From Hymenopus coronatus (taxonomy: Eukaryota > Arthropoda > Insecta > Mantodea > Hymenopodidae): a stretch of DNA of 64,000 nucleotides. Where the stretch lies: assembly GCA_030762935.1 (NCBI GenBank), contig CM060882.1, positions 23,193,001 through 23,257,000 on the forward strand. The letters run 5' to 3'. Position numbers and translations under genes: made by a program. Of the stretch, positions 1 to 11,346 are shown in pieces. Under the pieces are notes generated by a model. The model did no database searches and was not told the origin of the DNA. It was given only the letters and a program-made list of their open reading frames with translations. How positions within the stretch are numbered: the stretch's first letter is position 1; the number at the start of each line of letters is the position of its first letter.

Positions 1-63
1 AATTCCATCACAGTATTTCCAAGTTGTTAAAGTGACAAATAAAATAGAATTAAATTAAGATTC

Positions 64-225
64 TCCAACTACCTCTGTAGCCTGGCAGTAAGCTAACCTT
101 CAAGCCCTGAGGTTCCAGGTTTGATTTCTGGATGGAATGGGAGATTAGTCAGGATTATTCCCTATTTCCCTAGAACTGAAAGAGTGGATGAGAAGGTGAA
201 TTTAATGTTTACAAAAGAAAATAAA
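64..225 (+). repeat. tRNA-derived SINE, older copy
   Basis: This stretch aligns by eye with a better preserved copy at 39950-40180. Both start with a tRNA-like head opening CCTCTGT, followed by a box-B-like segment (here degraded, CAGGTTTGATTTCTGG) and then a body with the words TTATTCC and AGTGAGAA/GAGAAGG. It is non-coding. Pol III promoter elements in the head are expected for a SINE; the box A is weak here. No target-site duplication was identified. Confidence rests on similarity to the 39950 copy. Confidence 0.6.
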
Positions 226-711
226 AAGCAATTAATACCAAGAAAGATTAACGCAAGTATAAGCACATGAACATTGTTGCAGAGGAGCAGTTTATTCAAA
301 GATAAAGCTAGGTATGACAAAATGTATTATTATTTATTTGTCTGACTCATAAATGAGTTTGCCAAGTGACACAGAACAATATACATTTAGAGGTTTTTAA
401 CAAAAAATGTCATAAGTGAGTATTACAAAAAATATTTTTATCTTACATTATAATAGTTATATAAAATTAAACTATGAGAACAAATTGTAACAGATTATGA
501 AAGATGTGCAACAATAAAAGTTATAACAATAAAAGATTTATAAGCCATAATACATTTTACGTTCTATTCTTCAGACTGCAGTCAACTTACAGGCAAGGAT
601 GAAATGGCTGTCCTCAAAGCATGATAAGGAAAACTTAACCCATTTAGACCTAAATTTTTTCTAAATATTTTTGAATATTAAGAGGTAAAAAATCTAATGC
701 GCTCCATTCAC

Positions 712-1678
712 GTGACTTTCTCTACATCTCTGTAACAAATTGTTATAAGCTTATTCCTCTATTTATTACTTAGTTCCTTTATAAGTAGAAGGGAAATAAG
801 GGAATACATTAGGCTAAACCAGCAGTCAAATGTTTAAAATTTGGTTGCTATGGAATTGAAATCTGTTTCTTTGCGTGACTGAGTGTTGACAAGTTCCCGT
901 ATGAGAAAAGTTTTCAGTATTTTAAAACTGAAATAAATAACAAGGAATACCTCGAAAATGGCCAACTCCACAAAAAAAAATGTACATGACATAAATTGTG
1001 TATTTTATCGAGAACTAAATTTTTTGTGTAATTAGTTTTTTTCTATCTCTTACGGTTTATCAGTTATGCAACATCCAATACAAATTATCCACATTAAAGA
1101 AGTCTTTAGAGGCTATTCTCAGAAAATTCAAGATATGCATTTTATTTGACATGTAAATATCTTAAATATAAGAGATTTTAATCAAAATTGTTAGAGCCAT
1201 TTTTAAGAAAATCAAAATTTTTCTATGTAAAGGATAGTTAGGGGTGGGGGGATTTTTTTGATTTGTTGTATTAGTTTAACATCCTTTAACCTGGTTGGTC
1301 ATATTGGACGATGAATGAAATTGTTGAAATGATGCTCAAATGATCTTTGGGTCCATGGAGCTTAAAGTTACTCGACATTTGTCTTCTCAGGATAAGGGAA
1401 CACCCCGAAAAAAACCTTATCTGGGTAACTCACTCTAAGCGAGACCTTTTGAATGTGAGTGAGACATGCAAGTTTGGTATTTAACAGTCTTTTCATTTTT
1501 GAGCTATGCTGTCCACACACGCACACACACAGACCTTTTTCTAAAAATGCTTTTTTTTTTTTTTAATTCAGGGGGACCCAAAATGTGTATTTCCGGTGTA
1601 ATCTCGGTATCAAATTTTCGGGTGCAATACAATACCTTCTCTATACACTATGTACATAGTATGTGTAGCGAAAGTAAA
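712..1678 (+). mobile_element. Family A non-coding element, near full-length copy
   Basis: This is the longest uninterrupted copy of a ~0.95-kb non-coding repeat seen at least a dozen times in the window. The left end reads ACTTTCTCTACATCTCTG. The right end is a hairpin centred on CTATGTACATAG followed by GTAGCGAAAGTA, whose reverse complement matches the left end over about 12 bases, so a short terminal inverted repeat is likely. Internal landmarks are a GGGGTGGGGG tract, a (CA)n microsatellite near 1514-1533 and the word CCTTTTTCTAAAAATGC. No ORF of protein-like composition is present. It is probably a non-autonomous DNA transposon; superfamily unknown. Confidence 0.7.
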
Positions 1679-1944
1679 AATGGGTGTTCTAAACAGAATA
1701 AAAGAATCAGAATCTCTGAAACCCAGTTTATTAACTTTTTTACAGGTTATTGACCATCAGTATGAAAAAGTTCGAAACAGTTTTGCCCTTTTACAAAACA
1801 CAAGTATACTTTACATTTTTACAGAATGCATGGATTCTATTTTTACAATCTGGAATTTTACATCCAGTTTACATGGAGTTCAGGGAAATGACGAGTAAAA
1901 TCTTGACGAATCTGTGATGTAGTAAAATCTTGATGAATCTGTGA

Positions 1945-2795
1945 TGTAGGACAAATTTCTGTTCTTGATCTCTTTTTTGTAGGCTCTTCCATCTCAGTAC
2001 TTGGTCTACCAATTCTAATATGAACCTATCCTACTCTTAGCTTAAAATGAAGCAAATCAATAATTTCTTTTCACCGAGAGACTCCTTATCTCTCTTATAC
2101 TCTAACTAGCAGTTCACACAGGTTAAATTGACTGCATGAAACAGCGTTCTTAATGTCCACTTTCGTGACTTTAAGAAAATCCTGTACATGCTAATTAACA
2201 TCTAATTTATCAACTCCATCCCTACATGATTATAACGACGAATCACCTCAGGACGAGGTACATCCCATCATTTTACTTCATCTTGTACACTACAACCTAC
2301 AATATTCGATGCCATCATTACAGTCTGTATACCATTTGCAATTATCGCATCTGCATTATAACTTACAACTTCCTCAGAAAAAGTCACATTCTTTTTTATA
2401 CCTTCTCACAGGTGAATGGTTATTTGGGAAGCGAGATATTCCATTCTTCTTCTTCTTCTTCTTCTTCTTCTTCTTCTTCTTCTTCTTCTTTTTTTTTTTT
2501 TTTTTATATACAGTTTCAAAGATCTCAAGTAAGTTGAATGTTTTGAAATAGTTATCAAAGAATAAAGAGACATACTTTGTATCTATTCTTTCAACAAGCT
2601 TTAGAGCTTCTATTGATGCTCCTAAGCCAAATTTCTTGACAATATCCATTTGAATTTCTGGAGTACCCCCTTGATACATAATGAAGTCATAGGACAAGTT
2701 AGTTTTTCCATATAATAGTAGCTTTATATCTCAAGGGTGAGGCTTGCTTTTACAGTATTGTTTTACTTCTAAGTGACATTTGAACAACTCATTAT
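1945..2795 (-). pseudogene. piggyBac-type transposase remnant
   Basis: Reverse-strand translation in several frames gives pieces typical of piggyBac DDD transposases: KQYCKSKPHPW, LSYDFIMYQGG-like, then KKFGLGASIEALKLVERI and FDNYFKTFNLLEI (about 2520-2700), then PRPEVIRRYNH and GVDKLD (about 2200-2270), then HFKLRVG and GRPSTEMEEP near the low-coordinate end. The order is colinear with the family. The frame is broken repeatedly, and a (TTC)n expansion sits inside the coding sequence. The N-terminal half and the cysteine-rich C-terminus were not found. Piece-by-piece similarity is clear, so the family call is firm; the ends are approximate. Confidence 0.85.
2446..2506. repeat. (TTC)n microsatellite followed by poly-T
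   Basis: Around fourteen to fifteen TTC units run into a T-tract of about 20. It lies within the reverse-strand piggyBac pseudogene, where it would read as a lysine run, and it generates misleading poly-Ser and poly-Phe reading frames on the + strand. Confidence 0.97.
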
Positions 2796-3131
2796 TATAT
2801 GACACCTGAAGAAAGACCTTTTTTCTGTGGTATTTGTAATGTGCTTCTCTTTTGAAATGAAACATGTTTGTCTTTCCAACCATATTTTCTAAGCTTTTCA
2901 CAATAGACATGCATTTATAAAACCCAATAATTTACTGACTTATTACAGTGTCTGCAATCGGTTGCAAAAAAAAATCTTAAGACATTGCGATAAAACTCAT
3001 AAATCCAAATAATTCTTAGGTTTCAATACACCATTTAAAAGACCTAGCTGCACACTTCCTATTAACAGCCATTCTGTCTACTTCAACTTTCTAAAATGTC
3101 TTTTTTGCATCACCAGATGGCAGCAAAGACT

Positions 3132-3371
3132 GTCACTGTGGCCGGGTGGTTAGACCACTTGCCTCTGGGTTTGATCCCAGGCAACCACCCGAGAGATTTG
3201 TGGTAGACAAAGTGGTGCAGGGGTAGGTTTTCTCTGGGCTCTCCGGTTTCCCCTGCCATTGCATTCCACTGTGCTCCATCTTTGTTCCATGTATCATCAG
3301 TGTCGTTGTCTGCAGTGCCATATGAAGTTAAAGCGGGCTTAAACACTATCAAAAAAAAAAAAAAAAAAAAT
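3132..3371 (+). repeat. tRNA-derived SINE with poly-A tail
   Basis: The head reads like a tRNA: box A-like TGGCCGGGTGGTTAGACC and box B-like GGGTTTGATCCC. A ~150-bp body with TGTCGTTGTCTGCAGTGCC and AAGTTAAAGCGGGCTTAA follows, then a 20-nt A-tail. Sequence beyond the tail (TGGCAGAGCAAC) resembles sequence just before the head (ATGGCAGCAAAG), a probable diverged target-site duplication. These are the hallmarks of LINE-mobilised retroposition. Small ORFs on the opposite strand here are shadows. Confidence 0.9.
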
Positions 3372-3697
3372 GGCAGAGCAACTATTTAGATGTCCATTGT
3401 TATGTACAAACAGGCTTGGAACTTCTATCTTCTCCAAAATAAAATATTAGCATATGAAGGCTATGCCCATTTGAGGTCTTTTGAAAAGTCAACTTGGCAA
3501 TAATTTATCACACCATTTTAATTACATCTTTTATTTGTTTAACTTACAAGTTACACATTTTAAATACCAGTACCATGTAATATATTTCACAATTTGAACA
3601 TTTATAATTGTTTCACATTTTAGCATTAATTTGTGTTCAGTAATGGAAGTAAGCTACAGCATGACTGAATGTTATGCACTCGTTTGCATTATTCCAG

Positions 3698-3939
3698 GAA
3701 TGAGGAAGAAACGGGCCAAAGGGAGTAGAAGAGGAAGAATGAAAGCATACAGAGAAAAGATTAAGAACGACCCAATAAAATATGCTGAAATGAAAAGAAA
3801 AGAACGAGAAAGATGGAAACGAAGAGTTCAAGAAGGTAAAATAAAACATTGTGGTATCATACTGTCAGATTATGAAAGAATGGCTTTAAGAGAACAATGG
3901 AGAGAAAATCAAACAAAATATTATCCAGAAACAAAATAA
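3698..3939 (+). CDS. Candidate alternative terminal exon, basic Lys/Arg-rich module
   Basis: The exon begins after a good acceptor (pyrimidine-rich TTTGCATTATTCCAG) and enters in phase 1. It reads for about 80 codons to TAA at 3937, which overlaps an AATAAA polyadenylation signal. The peptide opens MRKKRAKGSRRGRMKAYREK, continues with the IKNDPIKYAEMKRKERERWK module, and is dominated by Lys, Arg and Glu, so it is likely helical and nucleic-acid-binding. A similar short basic 'YREKxKxDPxKYxEYKRKxRER' module recurs, to my knowledge, in uncharacterised arthropod proteins; I know of no defined function. It shares strand and entry phase with exons at 11347, 23447 and 53335. Alternatives are a fragment of an unrecognised transposon or a chance ORF; its composition argues against chance. 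Confidence 0.62.
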
Positions 3940-4549
3940 AAGTGAGAATTAAATTGATTTGGGCAGAACATTCTCATATTCCTTTTTCCAATTTAGAATA
4001 TAACGTGGAAAATACCAGAGGACAACCAAACAGAAGAAAGTGGTAGTGATGACATAAATAAGGGAAGTGTGAAATAATTGAGCCACTTCAGGCTTATGAG
4101 AAATGAAATGGTGTTTGTTGTAAAGAAATATAACAAGGTTAAAAACTGTTGAAAAATTACCATAACTATAATGGAGCGGTAACTGTACTACAATAACAAA
4201 CATTACAAAGACAGTCTCAATATAAATATGAAAGGAATATTGAAATGTTATCTTATAAAATTTTACAATTGTTAGAAGAAAGTTATTTTATAGAATAACG
4301 ATGGAAAAACAGGCCAAACAAAGCTGTTAAGAACAATAAGAATTTGAAGAAAAGTCATTATATGCAGTAGATCTTTTAATATAATAAAAATAGTCACCTA
4401 ACATAAGAGTTGCACTTTAGGTTAAGAGATAGCTTGCATTGTCTGTTCTTCCCAGATATTATTTTGAAAATGATGTAACCATACATTTTAAATTTAAGAG
4501 GAGAATAATTTAGCTTAAATTGTCATAGCTTTCATTAAGACAATTTTTA

Positions 4550-5312
4550 TTTCTCTACACATACTGTGTACATAATGTATAGAGAAGGTATTGTATTCTA
4601 CCCAAAAATTTGATACAGAGATTTCACCTGAATCCATAAAAAGCATTTTTAGAAAAAGGTCTGTGAACACAATAACTCAAAAATGAAATGTCGGTATAAT
4701 ACAAACTTGGTGTGTAAGTTTAATATCTTCCAGGGATGTGACACAAAGATTTTAAGGAAAATTCCCCCACCCCAAACTACGCTTTACATGGGAAAATTTC
4801 AAAAATTTTGATTTTCTCAAAAATCGCTCTTAACAATTTTAATTAAACTACCATATATTAAAAACATTTACAGGACAAATAAAATATATATCTTGAATTT
4901 TCTGGGAATAGCCTCTGAAAATCTCTTTATTCTGGATGAATTTTTTTAAATTTTACATAACTGGTAAACTGTAAGAGATAGACAAAAACTTACTGCAAAA
5001 CAAATGAAGATCTCATTAAAACACACAATTTATGTCATATACTCTTTTTTGTGAAGTTCACCATTTTTGAGACATTTCTTATTATTGGTTTCAGTTTTAA
5101 AATAAACTTTTCTCATACAGGAATTTGTAAACTTCAGGCAATGCATAGAAATGAATTTCAACCACATGGTAACCAGCTTTTAAAAGATTTGAATAGCCTG
5201 GTTTTTCCCCCCTCATTTCCCTTCTATTTGCAAGGAAGCAAGTAATAAAGAAAATTTCTATTGATGTTTATTCGATTAGCATGAAGGAGATGGAAGACTA
5301 AGCTTTTATAAG
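4550..5312 (-). mobile_element. Family A element, truncated copy
   Basis: This is a reverse-orientation copy. It begins with the terminal hairpin (TTTCTCTACACATACTGTGTACATAATGTATAGAGAAGG), here written only to identify the end, and continues through the CCCCCACCCC tract, TTGAATTTTCTGGGAATAGCC and the GGAAGCAAGTAATAA region. It stops before the opposite terminus at about 5312. Small ORFs inside it have no protein-like composition. Confidence 0.75.
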
Positions 5313-6073
5313 TGATCTTGATACAAACAAAAAGCATAATATACTGGTATGCAAACGTATTACACTTCCCTGGTTGGAGCATATATACTATCTGAAGACA
5401 TTTTACTGACCTGAACCACTTGACCAGCATAAATGGACATCAGGGATGTTTCTTTTGAAACCTGCTGTACATACCGTGCACTTTTGTTTGCATCAGATTC
5501 CTTTGTAATGTAAACAGGAGTAAAGACCTGCTTGTTGCACATTGCCACACGCTTATAGCAGAACAAACAAAAACGCACATACAGTGCTGTTAGTGAAAAT
5601 TGCAACACCAAGAAAGAATTTTCTGAAAAACTCCAAACTTGGTGGAAATGTAGAAGAGTGTGTAAGCAATAAGTGATAAGGTTTGCAGAGAGATGGGGTA
5701 CATGCAGGCTGTGCAGAACCATGTCATGACAGCATGATAGGATCAGTGTTACATCAAGTGTAGTCAATGCAGAGCTGTCAAATAAGGTGGAATCAATAAG
5801 TGGAGTGTCATTATGCCATGTCAAATGTAGCCATATCGGCATGTGTGTGAGTTCGAACGGGACAGAATGATTGGTCTCCGGGAAATGGGTTTGTCATAGC
5901 GAGACATTTCGGCTTGTACAGTGCATGCTGCTACGACAATGATAGATGTGTGGAAGCAGTGGATAGATGAAGGTTGTACACAGCATAGAGTAGGTACTGG
6001 ACCATTAAATATGATCACAGCATGAAATGACAGCCATCTTGTCCGCATGGCCATAATGGACTTCATCTACATT

Positions 6074-6201
6074 AAAATAAGAACTATAGCTTTCCTGGCG
6101 ACGTGTTAATTCAAGATCTTCTCGGGCTTCTAGCCAGGTAAAAACTTGGTTTGACACCAAACCAAGTTTTTACCTGGCTAGAAGCCCGAGAAGATCTTGA
6201 A
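6074..6201. mobile_element. Palindromic insertion resembling a Penelope 3' end
   Basis: A perfect inverted repeat has 45-bp arms at 6108-6152 and 6159-6203 around the spacer GACACC. The insertion lies between two copies of the 12-mer TTCATCTACATT (6062-6073 and 6202-6213), a target-site duplication within the Tc1 element. Its arm ends GGCTAGAAGCCCGAGAAGAT, resembling the terminal region GGCCTACAAGCCTGGAAGAA of the Penelope-like fragment near 57215. The opposite strand near 6090 contains ACACGTCGCCAGG, reminiscent of a hammerhead cleavage region. Family assignment is inference; the palindrome and duplication are directly visible. Confidence 0.75.
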
Positions 6202-6911
6202 TTCATCTACATTGTTAGGTTGAAGCTGGAGCACTGCAACAGGCATGAAGTTGTCCGTATCAACTGTTCGTTGCTGTCTGCTGCAGGTTGGACTGGTTAC
6301 ACACATGCCATTACATCAGCTTCCATTGTCCAGAAAATACAAGCTCCTCCTACTGCAATGGGCACATTTACACTGTCACTGGGATGCTGAGTGGCAAAAT
6401 GTAATCTTTGGAGGAGTCCTGCTATAACGTGTCTTACAGTGTTGGTTACATATGTGTCGGTACCATGGTGAGGGCAACTTGAAGGGCTGCATTGTTGAGT
6501 GGCATAGTGAACAAACACCAGTTGTGATGGTTTGGGCCGCCATTAGTTACTACAACTAATCTCGCCTCCTACAAATTTAGGGTACTTAAACAGTAACTGG
6601 TACCTTCAGGTAGTTGTAGAGCTCGAGCTACTCCCCCCTGCTTCAGGCATCACCACAGGTCACATTTCAGCAGGACAATACCTGGCCACATATTTTGAGG
6701 AATGTACAAGCCTTCTTTGAAGAGCAACTGGTACCATTGCTTCCCTGGCCTGCACATTTCCCTGACATGCTGCCCATCGAACATGTGTGGGATATAGTTG
6801 GCCGGCACCTGGTGCGTCACAGTCCTCCAGTAATTAGTGTCATGGATTTGTGGGCTCGAATACAAACTATGTGGAGCGAAATCTGTCAGGAATTTATTCA
6901 GAACCTTTTTG

Positions 6912-7203
6912 CAAATGTAAATGGAGTTTTATTTATGGATGCTTTTTAACTGCTGTGGTTCTCAGTGTACCATTCTATACTGGGTGTGAAAGACTGCTTA
7001 ATTTTGCTCAGAGGCCCCTCTATCAGGCTTGAGGTTCTTTTACGTGCCGTAAATCTATGACGCGGGACCAATGATTTTACTGCCTTCTTAAGAAAGCCAT
7101 GCTAAGAATTTTTACACTCAGAAAAAATCCATCGTCCTCTGCCGGGTTTGAACCCGCAACCTTGGGTATATGTAGTTAGCATGGTAACCTTTACACCATG
7201 GAG
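6912..7203 (-). repeat. tRNA-SINE family B, copy 1, inside Tc1 transposase
   Basis: This is a ~290-bp SINE in minus orientation. Its tRNA-like head lies at the high-coordinate end; the reverse complement carries box A TGGTGTAA-GGTTACC and box B GGTTCAAACCC. The A-rich 3' end with ATAAATAAAACTCC is at the low end. It is bounded by an 11-bp duplication, GAACCTTTTTG at 6901 and GAATCTTTTTG at 7204. Removing it restores the Tc1 C-terminal reading NLFDSMP, which fixes the boundaries well. Confidence 0.93.
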
Positions 7204-7659
7204 GAATCTTTTTGATTCAATGCCACAGTATATAGCAGCTCTAATTGCTGTGCATGGAGGCCACACCAAATACTGAGTATGAGGGCTCAAAGGCCATCTA
7301 CAGATTTAGAAAGTTTATTGTTTGTTACTTGTCATGTTCCTAATCTGTGGTATTAACTTCATTGCATTCATGAGTTCCCTTCTTGGTATTGCAATTTTCA
7401 CAAACAGAGTGTAGTATGGATAAGCTGTTTGTTTATTCACCGAAACATTTTCTTCCCTACTATGGAAAATTTTTTAGAAATGGAATACCAGAGCTTTGGC
7501 ATTTTCCAGCTCATTTGATACTTAAAAATATGAAAGGTAAATGACAAGAGTGTACATCCATATTCGTAACTCAAAATTTGAAGTCAATTGGGAACTACCA
7601 CATTATTATAAAGCCACCTGTCATTTTTAATGCTTTTATTTATTTCTACCTCTAATAGG

Positions 7660-8170
7660 CAGATGAAGAATTGTATTCAACCCAATAATTTGATGTTCAA
7701 GATTTTATTAGAAATGTACAACAATCAGTGATTCCCTGAGTCCCCCAAAAGAAATAAATTTTGGAAAAGTTTTCTGTCACCCCTCCCCATCCTCCTAATT
7801 CTTGCCCTCATCCCCTTCTCTCCCACTCAACCAGTTCTCCTCTCCTGCCCCCATTTCCCCTCACCTCCCCTTTCCGCTCACTTCCAAACTGCCTATTTCT
7901 CCCTCCCTTTCAATGATGTCATGAAAGCTTCACCCCAAACTTCCCTTTATATGGAAGTTACATTACTTGTTTATTTTCTCAAAAATGGTTTTTAAGAACT
8001 TTGATATGTCAAGTTATGTTCAATGTATTTATATGAGAAATAAAGTATATATGTACCTGTTTTGAATTTTCTTCGATTATCCTGTGACTTTCCCTTATTT
8101 GATTAAAATTCATATAATCAACTCTTAAAAATAATGCAGGGACAATGTAGAGAACATTGTGTCATTATTT
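7660..8170 (-). mobile_element. Degenerate family A copy with a pyrimidine-rich insert
   Basis: The start (ATTCAACCCAATAATTTGATG) and later words (ACTTCCCTTTATATGGAAGT, TTTTCTCAAAAATGG, TTGAATTTTC) align with reverse-strand family A copies. About 140 bp of almost pure C/T (roughly 7770-7910), with CCCCTCCCC-type runs, occupies the place where other copies have a short C-rich tract. The copy is old; boundaries are approximate. Confidence 0.55.
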
Positions 8171-8199
8171 TGTAGCATTAGCTGTTTTGAAATATACTT

Positions 8200-9660
8200 G
8201 TTACAAGTTTAGATGCTTACTGTCACCTAGTGGCCATGCTTGAAAGGCTTACATTGTCTTCTTTCTGTTCTTTCCATCCCAAGAGTTTGTTTCCATGAAT
8301 AAAACATTTAAATCCTCCTCTCGCACATTGCAACCCTCTTGCCTAATTTGAAACAATTCCTAGATAAAACTAGATCATAAGTAAGGCTCAGAAGTTGATG
8401 ACCTAAACATTACTGAAAATGAGCTTTAAATTTATGAAAATATGGCAAAAAGCATAATCAAATGACTCAGTGAATGTTGACATTACCTCATTCAGCATTG
8501 CAGTAAAAATCATAGTCATTTGTGGAGTCACGAACTTGAAGGATGTCCTCCTCCTGAAGACATTTCTATACATTGAAAAGCTTATTTCCACTTATTTCAT
8601 GGATGCATAGCATAAAGAGACAATACCTCCAAGTGAAAAGTCCCCCACGAGTATACAAAGTAGACAGTTTCATCTTCAAGCATTTTATCAAACTTATACA
8701 CTGTCTGGTAACTTACGTTCTTATTTTTAATGTTCTGGCTAATATCTTTATCAATGTTTCCTGCATAGTGACCCATATACAGCTTGCACTTTGCATCTTC
8801 TTGAAAACTAGGTGCATCGTCTCACTTTGTCACGTCTTCGATGTCAAAATAGAGCTATTATACGCCATGTTTTTAAGTCTAAATCAACCAATAAGTGTTG
8901 ACAATAGCTACGGTCGGCGGGAAATTTCCTGGTGATTGACACTTGTGTCGTCTGCTGGTAGGGGCTCATCAGGTTGCTTACTAATCAAAGTGTAAGAATG
9001 TATAACCATCAGAGAGATCATGTCATTGGTGTTGCAACACCTACAGGTTCAGTGAAAATTTACATGTGCATTCTCATGACTGATCTGATTGTTTGATTTC
9101 ATTCTGTGAAAAGTTTAGTTATGTTATACACAGTGATTCCATAAGGATTTACATTTATACTCATTACTACCTTTTATATATCTCGGGCAGTGCTCTTGTT
9201 CTCATCCCAGAATTATCTATCATGAGTAACACTGATTTGAAAATGCCTTACAGTCATGATAAACGAGTTGAGGTTACGTTAGCTGGAATAATAAAACTTA
9301 GGTTTAGTGAACTATAGGACCCAATCAATGTTGAAAGAAATAGATTAGGTAACTAGTGAGAAATGGAGAAAAGTAGCTCAACATACAAGTGTGATAGAAA
9401 ATGCATAGAAAGAAGGCATTTTAGAGGAAGCAATGGAATATGTGGTGCTGCAAACTCGCATTGAGCAAATATGTAACAGTGTACTGAACAGCCACATGAC
9501 AGCAGGAATGTCAATCATAAGATAATTTCTCACCAATTATGGTACTGGAGCACTTTTTCTGTCAAAAAATGTAAATTCTAATTCAGAATATAAAAATTAT
9601 AAGAATAATGTTACATGACGTAAGTCAAAATGATGTGACTAGAAGTAACATCACTATTGA
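8200..9660. other. No recognisable gene; possible decayed coding traces
   Basis: A 120-codon ORF at 8573-8935 (+) is hydrophobic and Cys-poor with no family resemblance. Around 9200-9520 the + strand gives protein-like but broken stretches (for example EEAMEYVVLQTRIEQ) that could be a decayed transposase. I could not assign either. No acceptor with an open phase-1 frame was found here. Confidence 0.4.
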
Positions 9661-9669
9661 TGATGATGA

Positions 9670-10495
9670 AAATTGAGTGTCCTCTCTCTTGGCCGCTCAC
9701 ATAGACTCCTAGGGCCTTTTGAGCCTCAAAAACTGGGCTTTAATCATATCCGTTGGTCCCAATAAATTGGACCATGCCTCCAATACTACAAATTGTTCAT
9801 GAATTATGTCTTTTGATATAATTAAATTCATGTTAACACTTTTATTTCCCTGATGTCTGCCCCTCTTATATCCCCGGGTTTCAAAAAGAAGGATCCCAGG
9901 GTTACGTATCTGTGAAAAGCGAGTGTCTCTCGTTCACAAAGTATGCTGGTAGTTTTTAGTTTTCAAAATCCCTCATTTTCTACACATGGGGTCCTCAATA
10001 AGCCCCATTATGCATATGTGTTATCAGAGTGAGATAGTTAACAAAAAACCTGAGCCTGATTTTGGTTAGGTTCAAAAGAGCCTCACTTAGTTCATAGTCC
10101 AACCCTGGAATAACATCATTGGTCCATCTGGCAGTATTTTGCTTTCTCCAAATCTCAAATGAGTGCGCAGGATTATCCCATACTTGGCATGTCAGAGGTG
10201 CACACCACAAAAGGCCTCAGGTCCTACAAACACAAGACCTGCTGTCTGTCCTCCATCCTCCTCTGATGCCCACATGACCCAGCACCCAGACAAGGGTAAC
10301 CTGTGATTGGGCACAGAGTCTGTCCAACATCCTTCCCCACCAATCTGGAAACTGCCATAAGGGCTTTCAAAGCTCGCCTGACTATCTGCTGGTCTGCCTA
10401 GCATGTGGGGGGGAGGGCTGCTACAAATGGATATTTCCATCACTGTATGTACTATTTCAAGAACAATATTTATTCTAATGCGAACAAAACACCCT
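9670..10495 (-). pseudogene. LINE remnant with RNase H domain (R1/I/Jockey-like)
   Basis: Minus-strand pieces in order are DRLCAQSQVTLVWVLGHVG (RNase H active-site region, about 10260-10320), then LVFVGPEAFCGVHL, RWTNDVIPGL, LLNLTKIRLRFFVNYLTL and HMHNGAY (about 10010-10120). These match the layout downstream of RNase H in non-LTR retrotransposons that carry this domain, where a '...LLTGHCHL..HLH' segment precedes a zinc knuckle. The 3' part continues to about 9700 with CpG-decayed sequence. Frameshifts and stops are frequent. The RT part is absent. Confidence 0.7.
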
Positions 10496-10547
10496 ACCAA
10501 AACTTTTCTAGCACTTGATCACTTAGATTTTTCACATTTTTACTTTT

Positions 10548-10740
10548 TCTACACATGCTATGTACATAGTGTATAGAGAAGGTATTGCATTCTACCCAAA
10601 AAATTTGATACCAAGATTTCACAAGAAATAGACGTTTTAGGGTACCCTGTAAAAAACAAAATTAGAAAAAGGTCCATGTGTGTGTGTGTGTGTGTCTGTG
10701 AACATAACTCAAAAACGAAAAGTCAGTATATAAAAACAGT
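10548..10740 (-). mobile_element. Family A element, hairpin-end fragment
   Basis: Only the ~190 bp next to the hairpin terminus is present: TTTTCTACACATGCTATGTAC, then AGAGAAGGTATTGCATTCTACCC, a (TG)n stretch at 10676-10692 and ACATAACTCAAAAACG. It is broken at 10740. Confidence 0.75.
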
Positions 10741-11346
10741 AGTGGGTACAATGGTAAAATAGTTTCAAATGAAAGAGGAAAAGCTGTTTATAATATTATA
10801 CTGAAGACTAAAATTGTTTTTCTCATCATTTATTCTTCCCTTAGTTTGAGGACTAAGAGTCTATCATCAATTGGGGAAGTGTTCTTTCTTCCATTGCTTG
10901 GCATTTCCTCTAGAATTCCTATTCTAATTTTGGAATTCACAAATCTGCTAATTACACTTTAGAAACACCAATCTAGTTGATACATATGTGTGTTATAATC
11001 CATCTTTCAGGGTACCAACAGAATTTTTGTGCATTTTTCTGTATGATGAATATTTTCTTTGATACTCTTATATGTTTAAGAATTTAAAATTACCACACAA
11101 AAATACTTTTCAAACTGCTGTCATTAAAATCAGCAAAATTCTGAAATTCTTACATTTATGTTAAGTGTAGTATTCATTTTTTGTTCAAAAATATAATTGT
11201 TTAATTAAATATTGGATATATCCTTAAATTTTACTCAGTCAGAAAATATTAAAACATCCATCTTTTCAAAGGGGTGTACTAGGTTTTTGCACCAGGTGAT
11301 TTTTGAAAAGGAGAATTCACATCCATTTTAACTTTCAAAATTGCAG

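Larger units (their letters stand above)
5582..7413 (+). mobile_element. Tc1-like transposon carrying two later insertions
   Basis: The ends are inverted repeats next to TA dinucleotides. The left end reads GTGAAAATTGCAACACCAAG and the right end is its near complement, CTTGGTATTGCAATTTTCAC. Coding remnants on the + strand include QWAHLHCHWDAEWQNVIFG (about 6350), HISAGQYLATYF-type remains of the catalytic region (about 6660), then LLPWPAHFPDMLPIEHVWD and a C-terminus resuming after the nested SINE as NLFDSMPQYIAALIAVHGG. That order is diagnostic of DD34E Tc1 transposases. Many stops and frameshifts make it dead. Nested inside are a palindromic Penelope-type fragment (6074-6201) and a SINE (6912-7203), which gives a relative insertion order. 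Confidence 0.9.

Noticed and set aside
2226..2551. ORFs with poly-Ser and poly-Phe runs
   Set aside because: Frames of the (TTC)n microsatellite inside the piggyBac pseudogene; no protein-like sequence outside the run.
3110..3352. Minus-strand ORFs over the SINE
   Set aside because: Shadows of a retroposed tRNA-derived SINE with tail and target duplication.
7102..7290. Functional tRNA gene at the SINE heads (also 47850, 61600)
   Set aside because: Heads are part of longer SINE units with target duplications and lack a convincing anticodon arm.
8573..8935. 120-codon ORF
   Set aside because: Hydrophobic random-like composition, no motif, no splice context.
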